Of a stretch of 64,000 nt of DNA, positions 29,080 through 37,633 are shown one piece after another. The DNA is from RPQJ01 sp963846885. Lineage in GTDB: Bacteria; Pseudomonadota; Gammaproteobacteria; Steroidobacterales; Steroidobacteraceae. Numbering within the stretch: position 1 is the first letter of the stretch; each line of letters begins with the position of its first letter. The stretch covers positions 1-64,000 of the forward strand of contig CAWJXS010000004.1 in NCBI GenBank assembly GCA_963846885.1, written 5' to 3'. The position numbers and the translations under genes are program-made. Below the pieces are notes generated by a model. The model ran no database searches. It worked only from the letters and a program-made list of their open reading frames with translations, and was not told the origin of the DNA.

Positions 29080-30086
29080 TGGTGGTACCCGGCGCCGCCC
29101 GGCTCGATCTTGCCGCGGAAAACCCAATACGAATATGCGGTGTACAGCAGGATGACCGGGATCAGGAAAGCGGCGCCCGCCAGCAGGAAAGACAGGCTCG
29201 CAGCGGGCGCAGCCGCCTCCCATATCGTCACCGAGGTGGGCACGAGGTAAGGATAGAAGCTGATCAGCAGCCCGACGAAACTGAGCACGAACAATGCGAG
29301 CGATGCCAGGAACGGGCTGAGCTCATGCCGTTGGCGCAAGCCCCTGAACAACACGAAGGCAGCGCCAGCCACCAGCACGGGAACCGGCGCCACGAACAGC
29401 AGCTGGGGCCACGCGAACCAGCGCTGCATGAATTCATTGCTGAGGAACGGTGTCCACAAGCTGACGACTCCGATCGCAACCAGCGTGCAGGTGCCTGCGA
29501 CCGCCGCGAATCCATAGGCCCGCTGTTGCGTGTAGCCCTGGGTCTTGTGAATGAGCCACGTCGATCCAAGCAGGGCATAGCCGAACACGAGCGCGACACC
29601 GGTCAGGAGGCTGAACGGAGTGAGCCAGTCCCACCAGCCGCCTGCATACGCACGACCTTCCACGGGAATGCCCTGCACCAGCGCGCCCAGTGCCACGCCC
29701 TGCGCGAAGGCTGCGAGCGTCGACCCGGCGGCGAACGCCCAGTCCCAGAGAAACTTGCCACGCTGTGTCTTCCAGCGGAATTCGAAGGCGACGCCGCGGA
29801 ACACCAGCGCCAGCAGCAGTGCGATCACGGGCGCATAGAGCGCAGGCATGATGATGGCGTAGGCCAGCGGGAAGACTGCGAACAGCCCGCCACCGCCGAG
29901 CACCAGCCAGGTTTCGTTGCCGTCCCACACCGGAGCCACCGAGTTCATCATCTCGTCGCGCTGCTGCTGCGCGGGCATGAACGGAAACAGGATTCCCACG
30001 CCGAGGTCGAAGCCATCGAGGACGACGTAAGCCAGCACGGCGAAGGCAATGAGCCCTGCCCACACGAGCGCGAGGTCGAGATGCAT
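29076..30086 (-). CDS. cioB: Cytochrome bd-type (cyanide-insensitive) quinol oxidase subunit II
   Basis: A 336-aa CydB/CioB subunit with about eight or nine membrane helices. Diagnostic segments are YVVLDGFDLGVGIL near the N-terminus, SVAPVWDGNETWLVLGGGGLFAVFP near residue 50, and a VFRGVAFEFRWK helix end. It pairs with subunit I in a quinol:O2 oxidoreductase of the inner membrane. ATG 30086 overlaps the cioA stop (TGATG), and its own stop overlaps the DUF2474 start. Confidence 0.93.
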   Translation of the reverse strand: MHLDLALVWAGLIAFAVLAYVVLDGFDLGVGILFPFMPAQQQRDEMMNSVAPVWDGNETWLVLGGGGLFAVFPLAYAIIMPALYAPVIALLLALVFRGVAFEFRWKTQRGKFLWDWAFAAGSTLAAFAQGVALGALVQGIPVEGRAYAGGWWDWLTPFSLLTGVALVFGYALLGSTWLIHKTQGYTQQRAYGFAAVAGTCTLVAIGVVSLWTPFLSNEFMQRWFAWPQLLFVAPVPVLVAGAAFVLFRGLRQRHELSPFLASLALFVLSFVGLLISFYPYLVPTSVTIWEAAAPAASLSFLLAGAAFLIPVILLYTAYSYWVFRGKIEPGGAGYHH

Positions 30087-31483
30087 CACGTGCGCGGCTC
30101 CTTCTTCATGGCAGGGCCCGGCATCAGGCCGCTCGCGCGCACCGGCGCGCCGGGATCGAGCCCGGGCTCGGCGAGCTTGGGTGGCTGGTTCATCAGGCGC
30201 AGCATGTAGAACGCGCCCGCGCCGAAGACCGCGAAATAAACGATGACGAAGGCGATCAGCGAGGCACCGACGGCCGCGGCGTCAACGGACGAGACGCTGT
30301 CCTCGGTGCGCAGCAGGCCGTACACCGTAAATGGCTGACGTCCGACCTCGGTCGTGATCCACCCCGCGATCACTGCGATGATCCCGACCGGGCCCAGCGC
30401 GACTGCTGCACGAAAAAGCGACGGCTGCTCGAACAGTCGGCCACGCATCCGCAGGAAGAGGCTCCAGATGCCGAGCGCAAGCATCGCCAGTCCCGCCGCC
30501 ACCATGATGCGGAAGCTCCAGAAGACGATGGCCGCGTTGGGCCGGTCTTCGCGCGGCCATTCCTTCAGCCCGCGCACCGTGCCGTTCCAGTCGTGCGTGA
30601 GGATCAGGCTGCCGAGCTTCGGCACCTCGACAGCGTACAACGTCCGCTCCTGTTCCATGTCGGGCCAGCCGAACAGGATCAACGGCGCGCCCGCACGCGT
30701 GTCGAAGTGGCCTTCCATCGCCGCGACCTTGGCGGGCTGGTGTTCCAGTGTATTGAGACCATGCAGGTCGCCTGCGACGATCTGCAGCGGGGCCACGATC
30801 GCCGCCATCCACATGGCCATCGAGAACATGATGCGCGAAGCCGGCTGCGTGTTGTCGCGCAGCAGGTGCCACGCCGCAGTGCCGCCGACCACGAAGGCCG
30901 TGGTGAGGTAGGCGGCAAGCAGCATGTGCACCAGCCGATAGGGAAACGACGGATTGAAGACGATGGCCCACCAGTCCACCGGCACGAACTGCCCGACGTC
31001 GTTCATGGCGTGGCCCGTGGGTGTCTGCATCCAGCTGTTCACGGCAAGGATCCAGAAAGCCGAGATGAACGTGCCGAGCGCCACCATCAGCGTCGCGACG
31101 AAATGCAGGCGCGGTCCGACGCGCGTCAATCCGAACAGCATCACGCCGAGAAAGCCGGCCTCGAGGAAGAACGCCGTGAGCACTTCGTAGCCCATCAATG
31201 GCCCGATGACGGGCCCGGCGCGGTCCGAGAACACGCTCCAGTTGGTCCCGAACTGGTAGCTCATCACGATGCCCGACACGACGCCCATGCCGAACGCGAT
31301 CGCGAACGGCTTCTTCCAGTAATTGAAGAGGTCGAGGAAGACGCTGCGGCCGGTGACCAGCCAGAGGCCCTCGAGCACCGCCAGGTAGCTCGCCAGGCCG
31401 ATCGAAATCGCCGGGAAGATGATGTGGAACGTGACCGTGAAGGCGAACTGCAGCCGGGCCAGCGTCAATGCGTCGAATTCCAT
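30086..31483 (-). CDS. cioA: Cytochrome bd-type (cyanide-insensitive) quinol oxidase subunit I
   Basis: A 465-aa haem-bearing subunit of bd-type oxidase, which reduces O2 with quinol without pumping protons. Haem ligands are in FTVTFHIIFPAISIG (near residue 19) and PYRLVHMLLAAYLTTAF (near 185). GWITTEVGRQPFTVYG has GRQPF where Escherichia coli CydA has GRQPW. The Q-loop is short and the sequence around TEDSVS is CioA-like, hence the cyanide-insensitive label. AAGGGAAC precedes ATG 31483. It lies 37 bases after the antiporter gene on the same strand. Confidence 0.93.
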   Translation of the reverse strand: MEFDALTLARLQFAFTVTFHIIFPAISIGLASYLAVLEGLWLVTGRSVFLDLFNYWKKPFAIAFGMGVVSGIVMSYQFGTNWSVFSDRAGPVIGPLMGYEVLTAFFLEAGFLGVMLFGLTRVGPRLHFVATLMVALGTFISAFWILAVNSWMQTPTGHAMNDVGQFVPVDWWAIVFNPSFPYRLVHMLLAAYLTTAFVVGGTAAWHLLRDNTQPASRIMFSMAMWMAAIVAPLQIVAGDLHGLNTLEHQPAKVAAMEGHFDTRAGAPLILFGWPDMEQERTLYAVEVPKLGSLILTHDWNGTVRGLKEWPREDRPNAAIVFWSFRIMVAAGLAMLALGIWSLFLRMRGRLFEQPSLFRAAVALGPVGIIAVIAGWITTEVGRQPFTVYGLLRTEDSVSSVDAAAVGASLIAFVIVYFAVFGAGAFYMLRLMNQPPKLAEPGLDPGAPVRASGLMPGPAMKKEPRT

Positions 31484-31520
31484 CAGTGTTCCCTTGGGGT
31501 CCAGCGGACGCAGGCGGAGA

Positions 31521-32846
31521 TTAACTTGTCCGGCCGGCGCTGTCCCTCGACTTGCGCCTGCCATAAAGGGCCATCAGCGGCGTAACCGAAATGCCGTGCA
31601 GCACGATGGAACTCGCCACCAGCGCCAGCGTCAGCCCGGTCAGTTGCCAGGCGATGTCTTCCGCCAGGCCGTGGTTCACCGCGTACATCAGGTAGTAGAT
31701 CGAGCCGATGCCGCGGATGCCGAACCACTTCATCAGCAGGCGTTGGTCGCGCGAAACCGATGCCCCCAGCAGGCCAAGCCACACCGACAGGGGCCGCACG
31801 AACAGCAGCATGAACAGCACGAACAGGATGACGTCCAGGCTGACGTCGATGTACGCGAGCAGCGCACCGACGACGAGGACCACGGCGACCTCCGCGATTC
31901 GCTCGAGCTGGTCGTTGAAGTCGCGGATCTCCCGCATCAGGAAGGCGCCGGCATAGCGCGAGTCCGTCGCGATCGCCTCGGTCGCGCGCGGGTCCTTCAT
32001 CGCGGTTGCCGGCGGCAGGTCCGTAGTCGCGGCAGAGTGACTGTCCTGGGTTCGCTGCAAGGCGATGCCGGCGGCCAGCACGGCGAGAAACCCGTAGGTG
32101 TGACTCAGCAGCGCGAGTCCGTAGGCGAGGGCGATCAAGCCGAGCGCCAGGAACTCGTCGAGGCCGATCGACAGGCGATGAACGGTGCGCAAGTGCAGCA
32201 CCAGGCGCCCGATCAATGCGCCCAGCCCTGCGCCGATGGCAAGGCCACCGGCAATCGCCCACGCGACGTCGACGGCGAACCAGCGCCAGCCTCCCGTTCC
32301 CAGGTCGTGCAGTCCCAGCAGGCCGAGGCCCAGCATCACGAACGGAAAGGCAGCGCCGTCGTTCAGCCCACCTTCGGCCGAGAGGCTGAAGCGCAGCCGG
32401 TCACGGTCCTGGGCTGCGACGACCTGCACGTCGGAGGCCAGCACGGGATCCGTCGGCGCCGTGATCGCGCCGAGCAGGACCGCAGCGCCGAGCGGCATGC
32501 CGAACGCAACGACGCCCAGCACGGTGACGCACAGGATGGTGACGAGCATGGACACGGTCGCCAGTCGCAACGGCAGTTGCCAGCGGCTGTCGGACAGGGG
32601 CAGGCCGAGCTTGAGCCCTACGGCAAACAACGAGATCAGCACGGCGACTTCCGCCGCGACTTCCAGCAGCTGCGATTGCGCGAGTGGATGCGGCGTCAGC
32701 AATGACCACCCCGCCGGCCCAAGCACGGCCCCGACCCCGAGGTAGAGCATGCCCGTGCTGAGCGGCAGGCCCCGCAACTGCGTGCCGGCGAGCGCCATCG
32801 TGGTGAGCAGCACGCCGATGATGAGCGCCCATAGGCCTGGGTTCAT
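31521..32846 (-). CDS. CPA1-type cation/proton antiporter
   Basis: A 441-aa inner-membrane transporter with about 12 helices. The ion-binding signatures are GAITAPTDPVLASDVQV in one helix and SAEGGLNDGAAFPF in the next, as in NhaP/CPA1 antiporters. A loop around residues 280-320 is hydrophilic. ATG 32846 starts the first helix; an upstream in-frame extension is non-conserved. It leads the cioAB-DUF2474-ThDP run and may share its transcript, linking cation/proton exchange with respiration. The ion (Na+ or K+) is not determinable. Confidence 0.9.
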   Translation of the reverse strand: MNPGLWALIIGVLLTTMALAGTQLRGLPLSTGMLYLGVGAVLGPAGWSLLTPHPLAQSQLLEVAAEVAVLISLFAVGLKLGLPLSDSRWQLPLRLATVSMLVTILCVTVLGVVAFGMPLGAAVLLGAITAPTDPVLASDVQVVAAQDRDRLRFSLSAEGGLNDGAAFPFVMLGLGLLGLHDLGTGGWRWFAVDVAWAIAGGLAIGAGLGALIGRLVLHLRTVHRLSIGLDEFLALGLIALAYGLALLSHTYGFLAVLAAGIALQRTQDSHSAATTDLPPATAMKDPRATEAIATDSRYAGAFLMREIRDFNDQLERIAEVAVVLVVGALLAYIDVSLDVILFVLFMLLFVRPLSVWLGLLGASVSRDQRLLMKWFGIRGIGSIYYLMYAVNHGLAEDIAWQLTGLTLALVASSIVLHGISVTPLMALYGRRKSRDSAGRTS

Positions 32847-33058
32847 GGCGTCCTGTGCCGTTGCATTCGAAGAGGGGTTCCGTCGGCCGAGCGCCGCCGC
32901 AACCCACGTATAGCAACGGCCAGGCTCGATGTCGGTAGGCGTCCATGCCAGGCGACGCACGCGGCGATGGTCCTACGACACTGTCAGGAATTCCCTTGTG
33001 CCGATCCGCCCGTCAGGTGACCATCCGGTGCGTCGTCTGACAGCAACGGATCCATCGC

Positions 33059-33973
33059 ATGAACTTCACGCTCGGAATGATTGGACTGGGCCGGATGGGC
33101 GGCAACATGGCTCGCCGGCTCGCCCGCGCGGGTCACGCTGTGCTGGCGTGGGATCGGTCGGACGAGGCAAGGGCCGCGGCGGCCAGCGAGCCAGGTGTGC
33201 AGGCCAGCGCCACGCTCGAGCAGCTCGTCGAGCAGCTGCCTGGAACCCGCGTGGTCTGGTTGATGCTGCCCGCCGGGGCGCCGACGGAAGACACCCTGGC
33301 GCAACTCGTGCCGCGCCTTGCGCCGGGTGATGTGGTCATCGATGGCGGCAATGCGTTCTACAAGGACAGTCAGCGTCGTGCCGCCGCGCTTGCCGCGCAC
33401 GGTTTGCTGTTCGTCGACGCCGGCGTCTCCGGCGGCGTCTGGGGACTGAGCGAGGGCTACGGGTTGATGGTCGGGGGCGAGGCCGCTGCGGTGCGCGCGA
33501 TCGAACCCGTGCTGCGTTCGCTCGCGCCCGCGCCGGATCGTGGCTGGGTGCACTGCGGGCCGTCGGGTGCCGGACATTTCACCAAGATGGTCCACAACGG
33601 CATCGAGTACGGAATGATGCAGGCTTATGCCGAAGGCCTCGCCCTGATGCAGGCCAAGAGCGAGTTCCAGTTGAACCTGCCGCAGATCACGGAGGCGTGG
33701 CGGCACGGCACGGTGATCCGTTCCTGGTTGCTCGACCTGACCGCCGGCTTTCTCGCAGAAGATTCCACGCTGGAATCGGTTGCGCCGTACGTTGCGGACT
33801 CTGGCGAAGGTCGCTGGACGGCCCATGAGTCCATCGAACTCGGCGTGCCGACGCCGGTCATGACGCTCGCGTTGATGGAGCGCTTCGGCAGCCAGGGCAA
33901 GGACGACTATACGAACCGGCTGCTGTCACGCATGCGCCTTGCGTTTGGCGGGCACGCGGTAAAGCAACTCTAG
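33059..33973 (+). CDS. gnd: 6-phosphogluconate dehydrogenase, short (GndA-like) form
   Basis: A 304-aa enzyme converting 6-phosphogluconate to ribulose 5-phosphate with NAD(P)+. The Rossmann motif is GLGRMGGNMARR at 8-19. The substrate loop is DAGVSGGVWGLSEGYGLM, and the catalytic Lys/His/Asn lie in GAGHFTKMVHNGIEYGMMQ. At about 300 aa it belongs to the short, often NAD-using type rather than the 470-aa Gnd. Its stop codon shares the CTAG at 33970-33973 with the convergent zwf gene, so the two pentose-phosphate enzymes end on the same four bases. Confidence 0.93.
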   Translation: MNFTLGMIGLGRMGGNMARRLARAGHAVLAWDRSDEARAAAASEPGVQASATLEQLVEQLPGTRVVWLMLPAGAPTEDTLAQLVPRLAPGDVVIDGGNAFYKDSQRRAAALAAHGLLFVDAGVSGGVWGLSEGYGLMVGGEAAAVRAIEPVLRSLAPAPDRGWVHCGPSGAGHFTKMVHNGIEYGMMQAYAEGLALMQAKSEFQLNLPQITEAWRHGTVIRSWLLDLTAGFLAEDSTLESVAPYVADSGEGRWTAHESIELGVPTPVMTLALMERFGSQGKDDYTNRLLSRMRLAFGGHAVKQL

Positions 33974-35350
33974 CCCGGCGGGTCGTACCAGCCGCCGAAG
34001 CGTTCGAGCATGCGTGCCGCCGCCGGCGGGCCCCAGCTGCCCGACGCATACTGCTCGGCCTGCGGGCCGCTCGCCAGCAGCCGGTCGACGATGTCCCACG
34101 CCACTTCGACGGAATCCTGGCGTGCAAACAGCGTGGCGTCGCCGCGCATCGCGTCGCCCAGCAGGCGTTCGTAGGGCGTCATCTCGTCAGTCTGTGCATT
34201 GCAGGCGTAGAGCTCGGTTTCCTCGCCCAGCATTCCTTCGCCGGCATCCTTGATGCGCACGCCGAGCGCGATCGCGATGCGGTCCGGCCCCAGGCGAAAG
34301 CGCAGGTAGTTGGCCCGGGCCGGCACTTTTTCGTCGAAGAGCCGCTGCGGGGGATGGCGGAAAGTCGCCATGACCTCCGTGGCAGTCACGGGCATGCGCT
34401 TGCCGGTGCGGATGAAGAACGGCACGTCGGCCCAGCGCCAGGAGTCGATTTCGAAACGCAACGCCGCGAACGTCTCGGCGTCCGAACCCGGGCCGACGCC
34501 TTCTTCGCCACGGTATCCGTCGTACTGGCCGCGCACGATGTCGCGCCGTTCGGGATGACGGATCGCCCGCAGTACCTTCATCTTCTCGTCGCGCATCGCT
34601 TCCGCGCTGGTGCCGACCGGCGGCTCCATCGCGAGGATCGCCAGCACCTGCAGCAGGTGGTTCTGCACGACGTCGCGCACGGCGCCGAGTTCCTCGTACA
34701 GCTTGCCGCGGCCTTCCACGCCGAAACTTTTCGGCCATGGTGATCTGCACGTGCTCGATGTGGGTGCGATTCCAGAGCGGTTCGATGATCGAATTGGCGA
34801 AGCGGAAATAGACCAGGTTCTGCACCGCTTCCTTGCCGAGGAAATGATCGATGCGGAAGATCGAGCGTTCGTCGACCACCTCCTGCAGCGCCCGGTTGAT
34901 CGTCTGGGCGCTCGAAAGATCGCGCCCCAGTGGCTTCTCGACCACGACGCGCGCATTGGTCGCGCAGCCTGAACTGCCGAGCCTGGAGGCGACCTCCGCG
35001 AACAGGCTCGGCGGGATGGCCAGGTAATGGCACGGGCGACGTGCGCCGTCGAGCGCCGCGCGCAGCGCGACGAAAGTCGCGTCGTCGCGGTAATCGCCGT
35101 CGATGATCTGGAGCTTGGCCTCGAGCCGCTGCAGCGCCTGCGAGTCGGTGCCGTCGCCGCGCTGCTCGAGGCTGGCGCGCACGCGCTCGAGCAGTGCGTC
35201 GCGCGTCACTCCGCCCCGGGCGACGCCCACCACGATCGGGGGCAGGCGCCCGCGCCGCTCCAGGTTCTCGAGCGCGGGAATGATCTTCTTGAAAGCGAGG
35301 TCGCCCGTGATGCCGAACACGACCAGGGCATCGGAGTAGTCGGCGTTCAT
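33970..35350 (-). pseudogene. zwf: Glucose-6-phosphate 1-dehydrogenase, interrupted by a one-base insertion
   Basis: Entry enzyme of the oxidative pentose-phosphate and Entner-Doudoroff routes. From ATG 35350 (NADYSDALVVFGITGDLAFK, Rossmann) through RIDHFLGKEAVQNLVYFRF (active site) the frame is intact. It slips in the T run at 34728-34731: AEKFRR in the first frame versus AESFGVEGRGKLYEEL in the next. Dropping one base of the run gives a normal 459-aa protein through the terminal WGPPAAARMLERFGGWYDPPG-type end. An extra base in a homopolymer is a classic read error, so the gene is probably functional. No pgl gene is adjacent. Confidence 0.9.
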
Positions 35351-35374
35351 GTGCGATGGATTCGTGCTGGAGGG

Positions 35375-36436
35375 CTACGGGCGATCGGGCAGCTGCAGGT
35401 GCTTCAGCACCCGGTTCAGGTTCTTGCGGATCTCCGTGAGCTGCGCCAGTGCCGCCAGCGTCCGCATGGCGTCCTTCAGCGGCTGCAGCGGATACCCGCC
35501 GTAGTGGCCCGGCGCGGGAATGTCGGCGGTCACGGTGGAGCGCCCGGCCAGCACCACGTCGTCGGCCAGCGTCAGGTGCGAAGAAACCACGCTGTTGCCG
35601 CCGGTCATGAACCGTCGGCCGATCGTCGTGGAACCGGCCATCATGAAGCCGGCGGTATAGAACCCGTCCTCGCCCAGGTCGCAGTTGTGCGCGATGTGGC
35701 AGATGTTGTCGACCTTGGTGCCCGAGCGGATGTGCGTCGACGTGAGCGTCGCGCGATCGATCGCGCAGTTGCTGCCAATCTCTACCTCGTCACCGATGCA
35801 GACGTTGCCCAGGTGCGAGAGCTTCTGCGGCCGGCGGCTCGCACCCACGGCGTAGCCGAAGCCGTCGCTGCCGATGCTCGTGTGCGGATGCACTTCGCAG
35901 TCGCGTCCCAGCACGCAGCCGGCGCCCACGAAGACGTGCGGGTGCAGCAGCGTGTTGGCGCCGAGCCGGGCGTCGTTCTCGACGACGGCGTGCGAGCCGA
36001 TGCAGCAGCCGTCGCCGATCACGGCGTTGGCGCCGATCACGCAATACGGGCCCAGGCACACGTCGATGCCGATGACGGCTGACTCGTGCACCACGGCGGT
36101 CGGATGCCGCTCGCCCCACTGCGTGAATCGCTCGCGCTTGCGGTCGAAATGCCGCAGCAGCAACGCCATGCCCATCGAGACGTTCTTGACTGCGAAGCAG
36201 CAGCCAAACGCGGCCTCGGGGCCGGACAGCTGGTCGCTCATCTCCCGGTTCACGATCAGGATGGCGGCCCCGCGTTCGCGCGCCATGGCGAGTTGCGCGG
36301 CGTCGCTGACGAAGACGAGGCTGGCAGGCCCAGCTGCGGCTGGAACATTGCACTGCGTGGCAGTGGAGTCGAGATTGCCGTTCAGGTACGTGAAGACGTC
36401 GGCATGCTGGTCATGGATGGTCTTCGCGCAGAGCAT
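35375..36436 (-). CDS. LpxD-like UDP-3-O-acyl-glucosamine N-acyltransferase
   Basis: A 353-aa left-handed beta-helix acyltransferase. The N-terminal ~110 residues resemble the uridine-binding domain of LpxD (LVFVSDAAQLAMARERGAA). Then come hexapeptide repeats from HPTAVVHESAVIG through GSDGFGYAV, the active-site His in HIAHNCDLGED near residue 246, and a C-terminal helix. It lacks the lpxA/fabZ/lpxB neighbours of true lpxD, so it may be a paralogue that adds an unusual acyl chain. It starts ten bases after the desaturase stop. Confidence 0.83.
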   Translation of the reverse strand: MLCAKTIHDQHADVFTYLNGNLDSTATQCNVPAAAGPASLVFVSDAAQLAMARERGAAILIVNREMSDQLSGPEAAFGCCFAVKNVSMGMALLLRHFDRKRERFTQWGERHPTAVVHESAVIGIDVCLGPYCVIGANAVIGDGCCIGSHAVVENDARLGANTLLHPHVFVGAGCVLGRDCEVHPHTSIGSDGFGYAVGASRRPQKLSHLGNVCIGDEVEIGSNCAIDRATLTSTHIRSGTKVDNICHIAHNCDLGEDGFYTAGFMMAGSTTIGRRFMTGGNSVVSSHLTLADDVVLAGRSTVTADIPAPGHYGGYPLQPLKDAMRTLAALAQLTEIRKNLNRVLKHLQLPDRP

Positions 36437-36446
36437 CGAACTCGGC

Positions 36447-37508
36447 TCAGGCGGCCACGTTCGCGAACTCGACGCGTGCGGTCACCCTGCCGTCGAAATC
36501 GAGCCACTGGTGGTTGGCAAAGTCGTAGAGCTTGCAGCGCCTGACCACGTCCATGTAGGTGCGGCGATTGATCGAGTAGTCGCAGAGGCCCGGGAACTTG
36601 TCGCGCAGCACCTGTTGCGCGGCACGCAGCGTGAACATCGGGATGCCCGGGTTCAGGTGGTGCGCATTGTGTTCCATGATGTTGTGCATCAGGCGATCGA
36701 GGCCGAGCGGAAAGCGCACGCAGGCGGTCGAGGTGAGATAGGCGCGATTGCGCTGCCATTCCTGGCGATTCGAGAACCAGGCGATCTGCGGACTCGTGTG
36801 ATGCAGGAAAACGACGAAGCCGATCACGCCGTTCCACAGCAGGAACGGCACGATCACGGCCAACGTAACCAGCAGCAGGAACGACTGCCCCGTGACGTTG
36901 GCGGCATACGCCACGAGGCCGATCCAGGCCGCTGCAAATGCCGTGACGAGGATGCTGTCGAGCGTGTACTTGCGGCGGGTGGAGCCGATTTCCTTGCGGC
37001 TGGCGAAGAACAACTTCTTCCACCACATCTCGACCAGGTAATAGGCGCCCCAGCCAAGCCCCGAGCGATACAGCTTTTCGAGCGACCGCCGCACGGTGGG
37101 CAGCGCGTCGAATTCCGCCTTGGAATACGGGGCCCAGACCTGGTCGCGGCCCTTCAGGTTGTTGAAACCATGGTGTGCCGTGTTGTGCCCCATCTCCCAC
37201 AGGCTGTAAGCCGTGAGCGACGGCAGGAAGGCGATGCGGCCACCGATGGCATTGAATCGTGCATTCGAGAAAAAGCTGCCGTGACACGCGTCGTGCCCGA
37301 CCAGGAACAGGCGGACGATTGCCATCGTAACGACGGCCGAGCCGAGCAACTTCGCCCACAGGCTGTCGACCATCAGGACCAGGGCCGTGCCGCCGCTGAA
37401 GAGCGCGATGTCGAGCAGCAGGACGAGGGCGGGCAGGAAAAGCTGCGTCCTCGAGGTCTCGAAGGCGCACAGCAGGGCTTTGCGGTTCCAGGCGGTCGTC
37501 GCTTGCAT
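36447..37508 (-). CDS. Membrane fatty acid desaturase
   Basis: A 353-aa integral membrane di-iron desaturase. The three His boxes are HDACHGSFF near 71, HNTAHH near 107 and HNAHH near 280, with hydrophobic helices between them. The set fits acyl-lipid (delta-9/delta-12 type) desaturases that introduce cis double bonds into membrane acyl chains. It is directly upstream of the LpxD-like gene on the same strand (gap 10), so the two are probably co-transcribed. The regiospecificity is not deducible. Confidence 0.9.
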   Translation of the reverse strand: MQATTAWNRKALLCAFETSRTQLFLPALVLLLDIALFSGGTALVLMVDSLWAKLLGSAVVTMAIVRLFLVGHDACHGSFFSNARFNAIGGRIAFLPSLTAYSLWEMGHNTAHHGFNNLKGRDQVWAPYSKAEFDALPTVRRSLEKLYRSGLGWGAYYLVEMWWKKLFFASRKEIGSTRRKYTLDSILVTAFAAAWIGLVAYAANVTGQSFLLLVTLAVIVPFLLWNGVIGFVVFLHHTSPQIAWFSNRQEWQRNRAYLTSTACVRFPLGLDRLMHNIMEHNAHHLNPGIPMFTLRAAQQVLRDKFPGLCDYSINRRTYMDVVRRCKLYDFANHQWLDFDGRVTARVEFANVAA

Positions 37509-37633
37509 GTAGTGAGGCGCCTAAGAGGTCCGTAGGGAGGGGCGCGGCGGCGGGATGGCAGCGCGCAGGGACGGATCATACCCCACGGGGAGTCCGGTTG
37601 AATTGATGCGGTGCAATGTGGGGACAGGCGCGC

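Noticed and set aside
28992..30209. Long reading frame (405 aa) opposite cioB
   Set aside because: It is antisense to a well-conserved membrane protein, Arg/His/Glu-rich and without any family signal; a by-product of high GC.
31419..32705. Long reading frame (428 aa) opposite the antiporter gene
   Set aside because: Gln/Arg/Asp/His-rich composition typical of antisense frames; the minus-strand gene is clearly real.
35874..37535. Long reading frame (553 aa) opposite lpxD-like and desaturase genes
   Set aside because: It crosses two real genes and has no recognisable motif.
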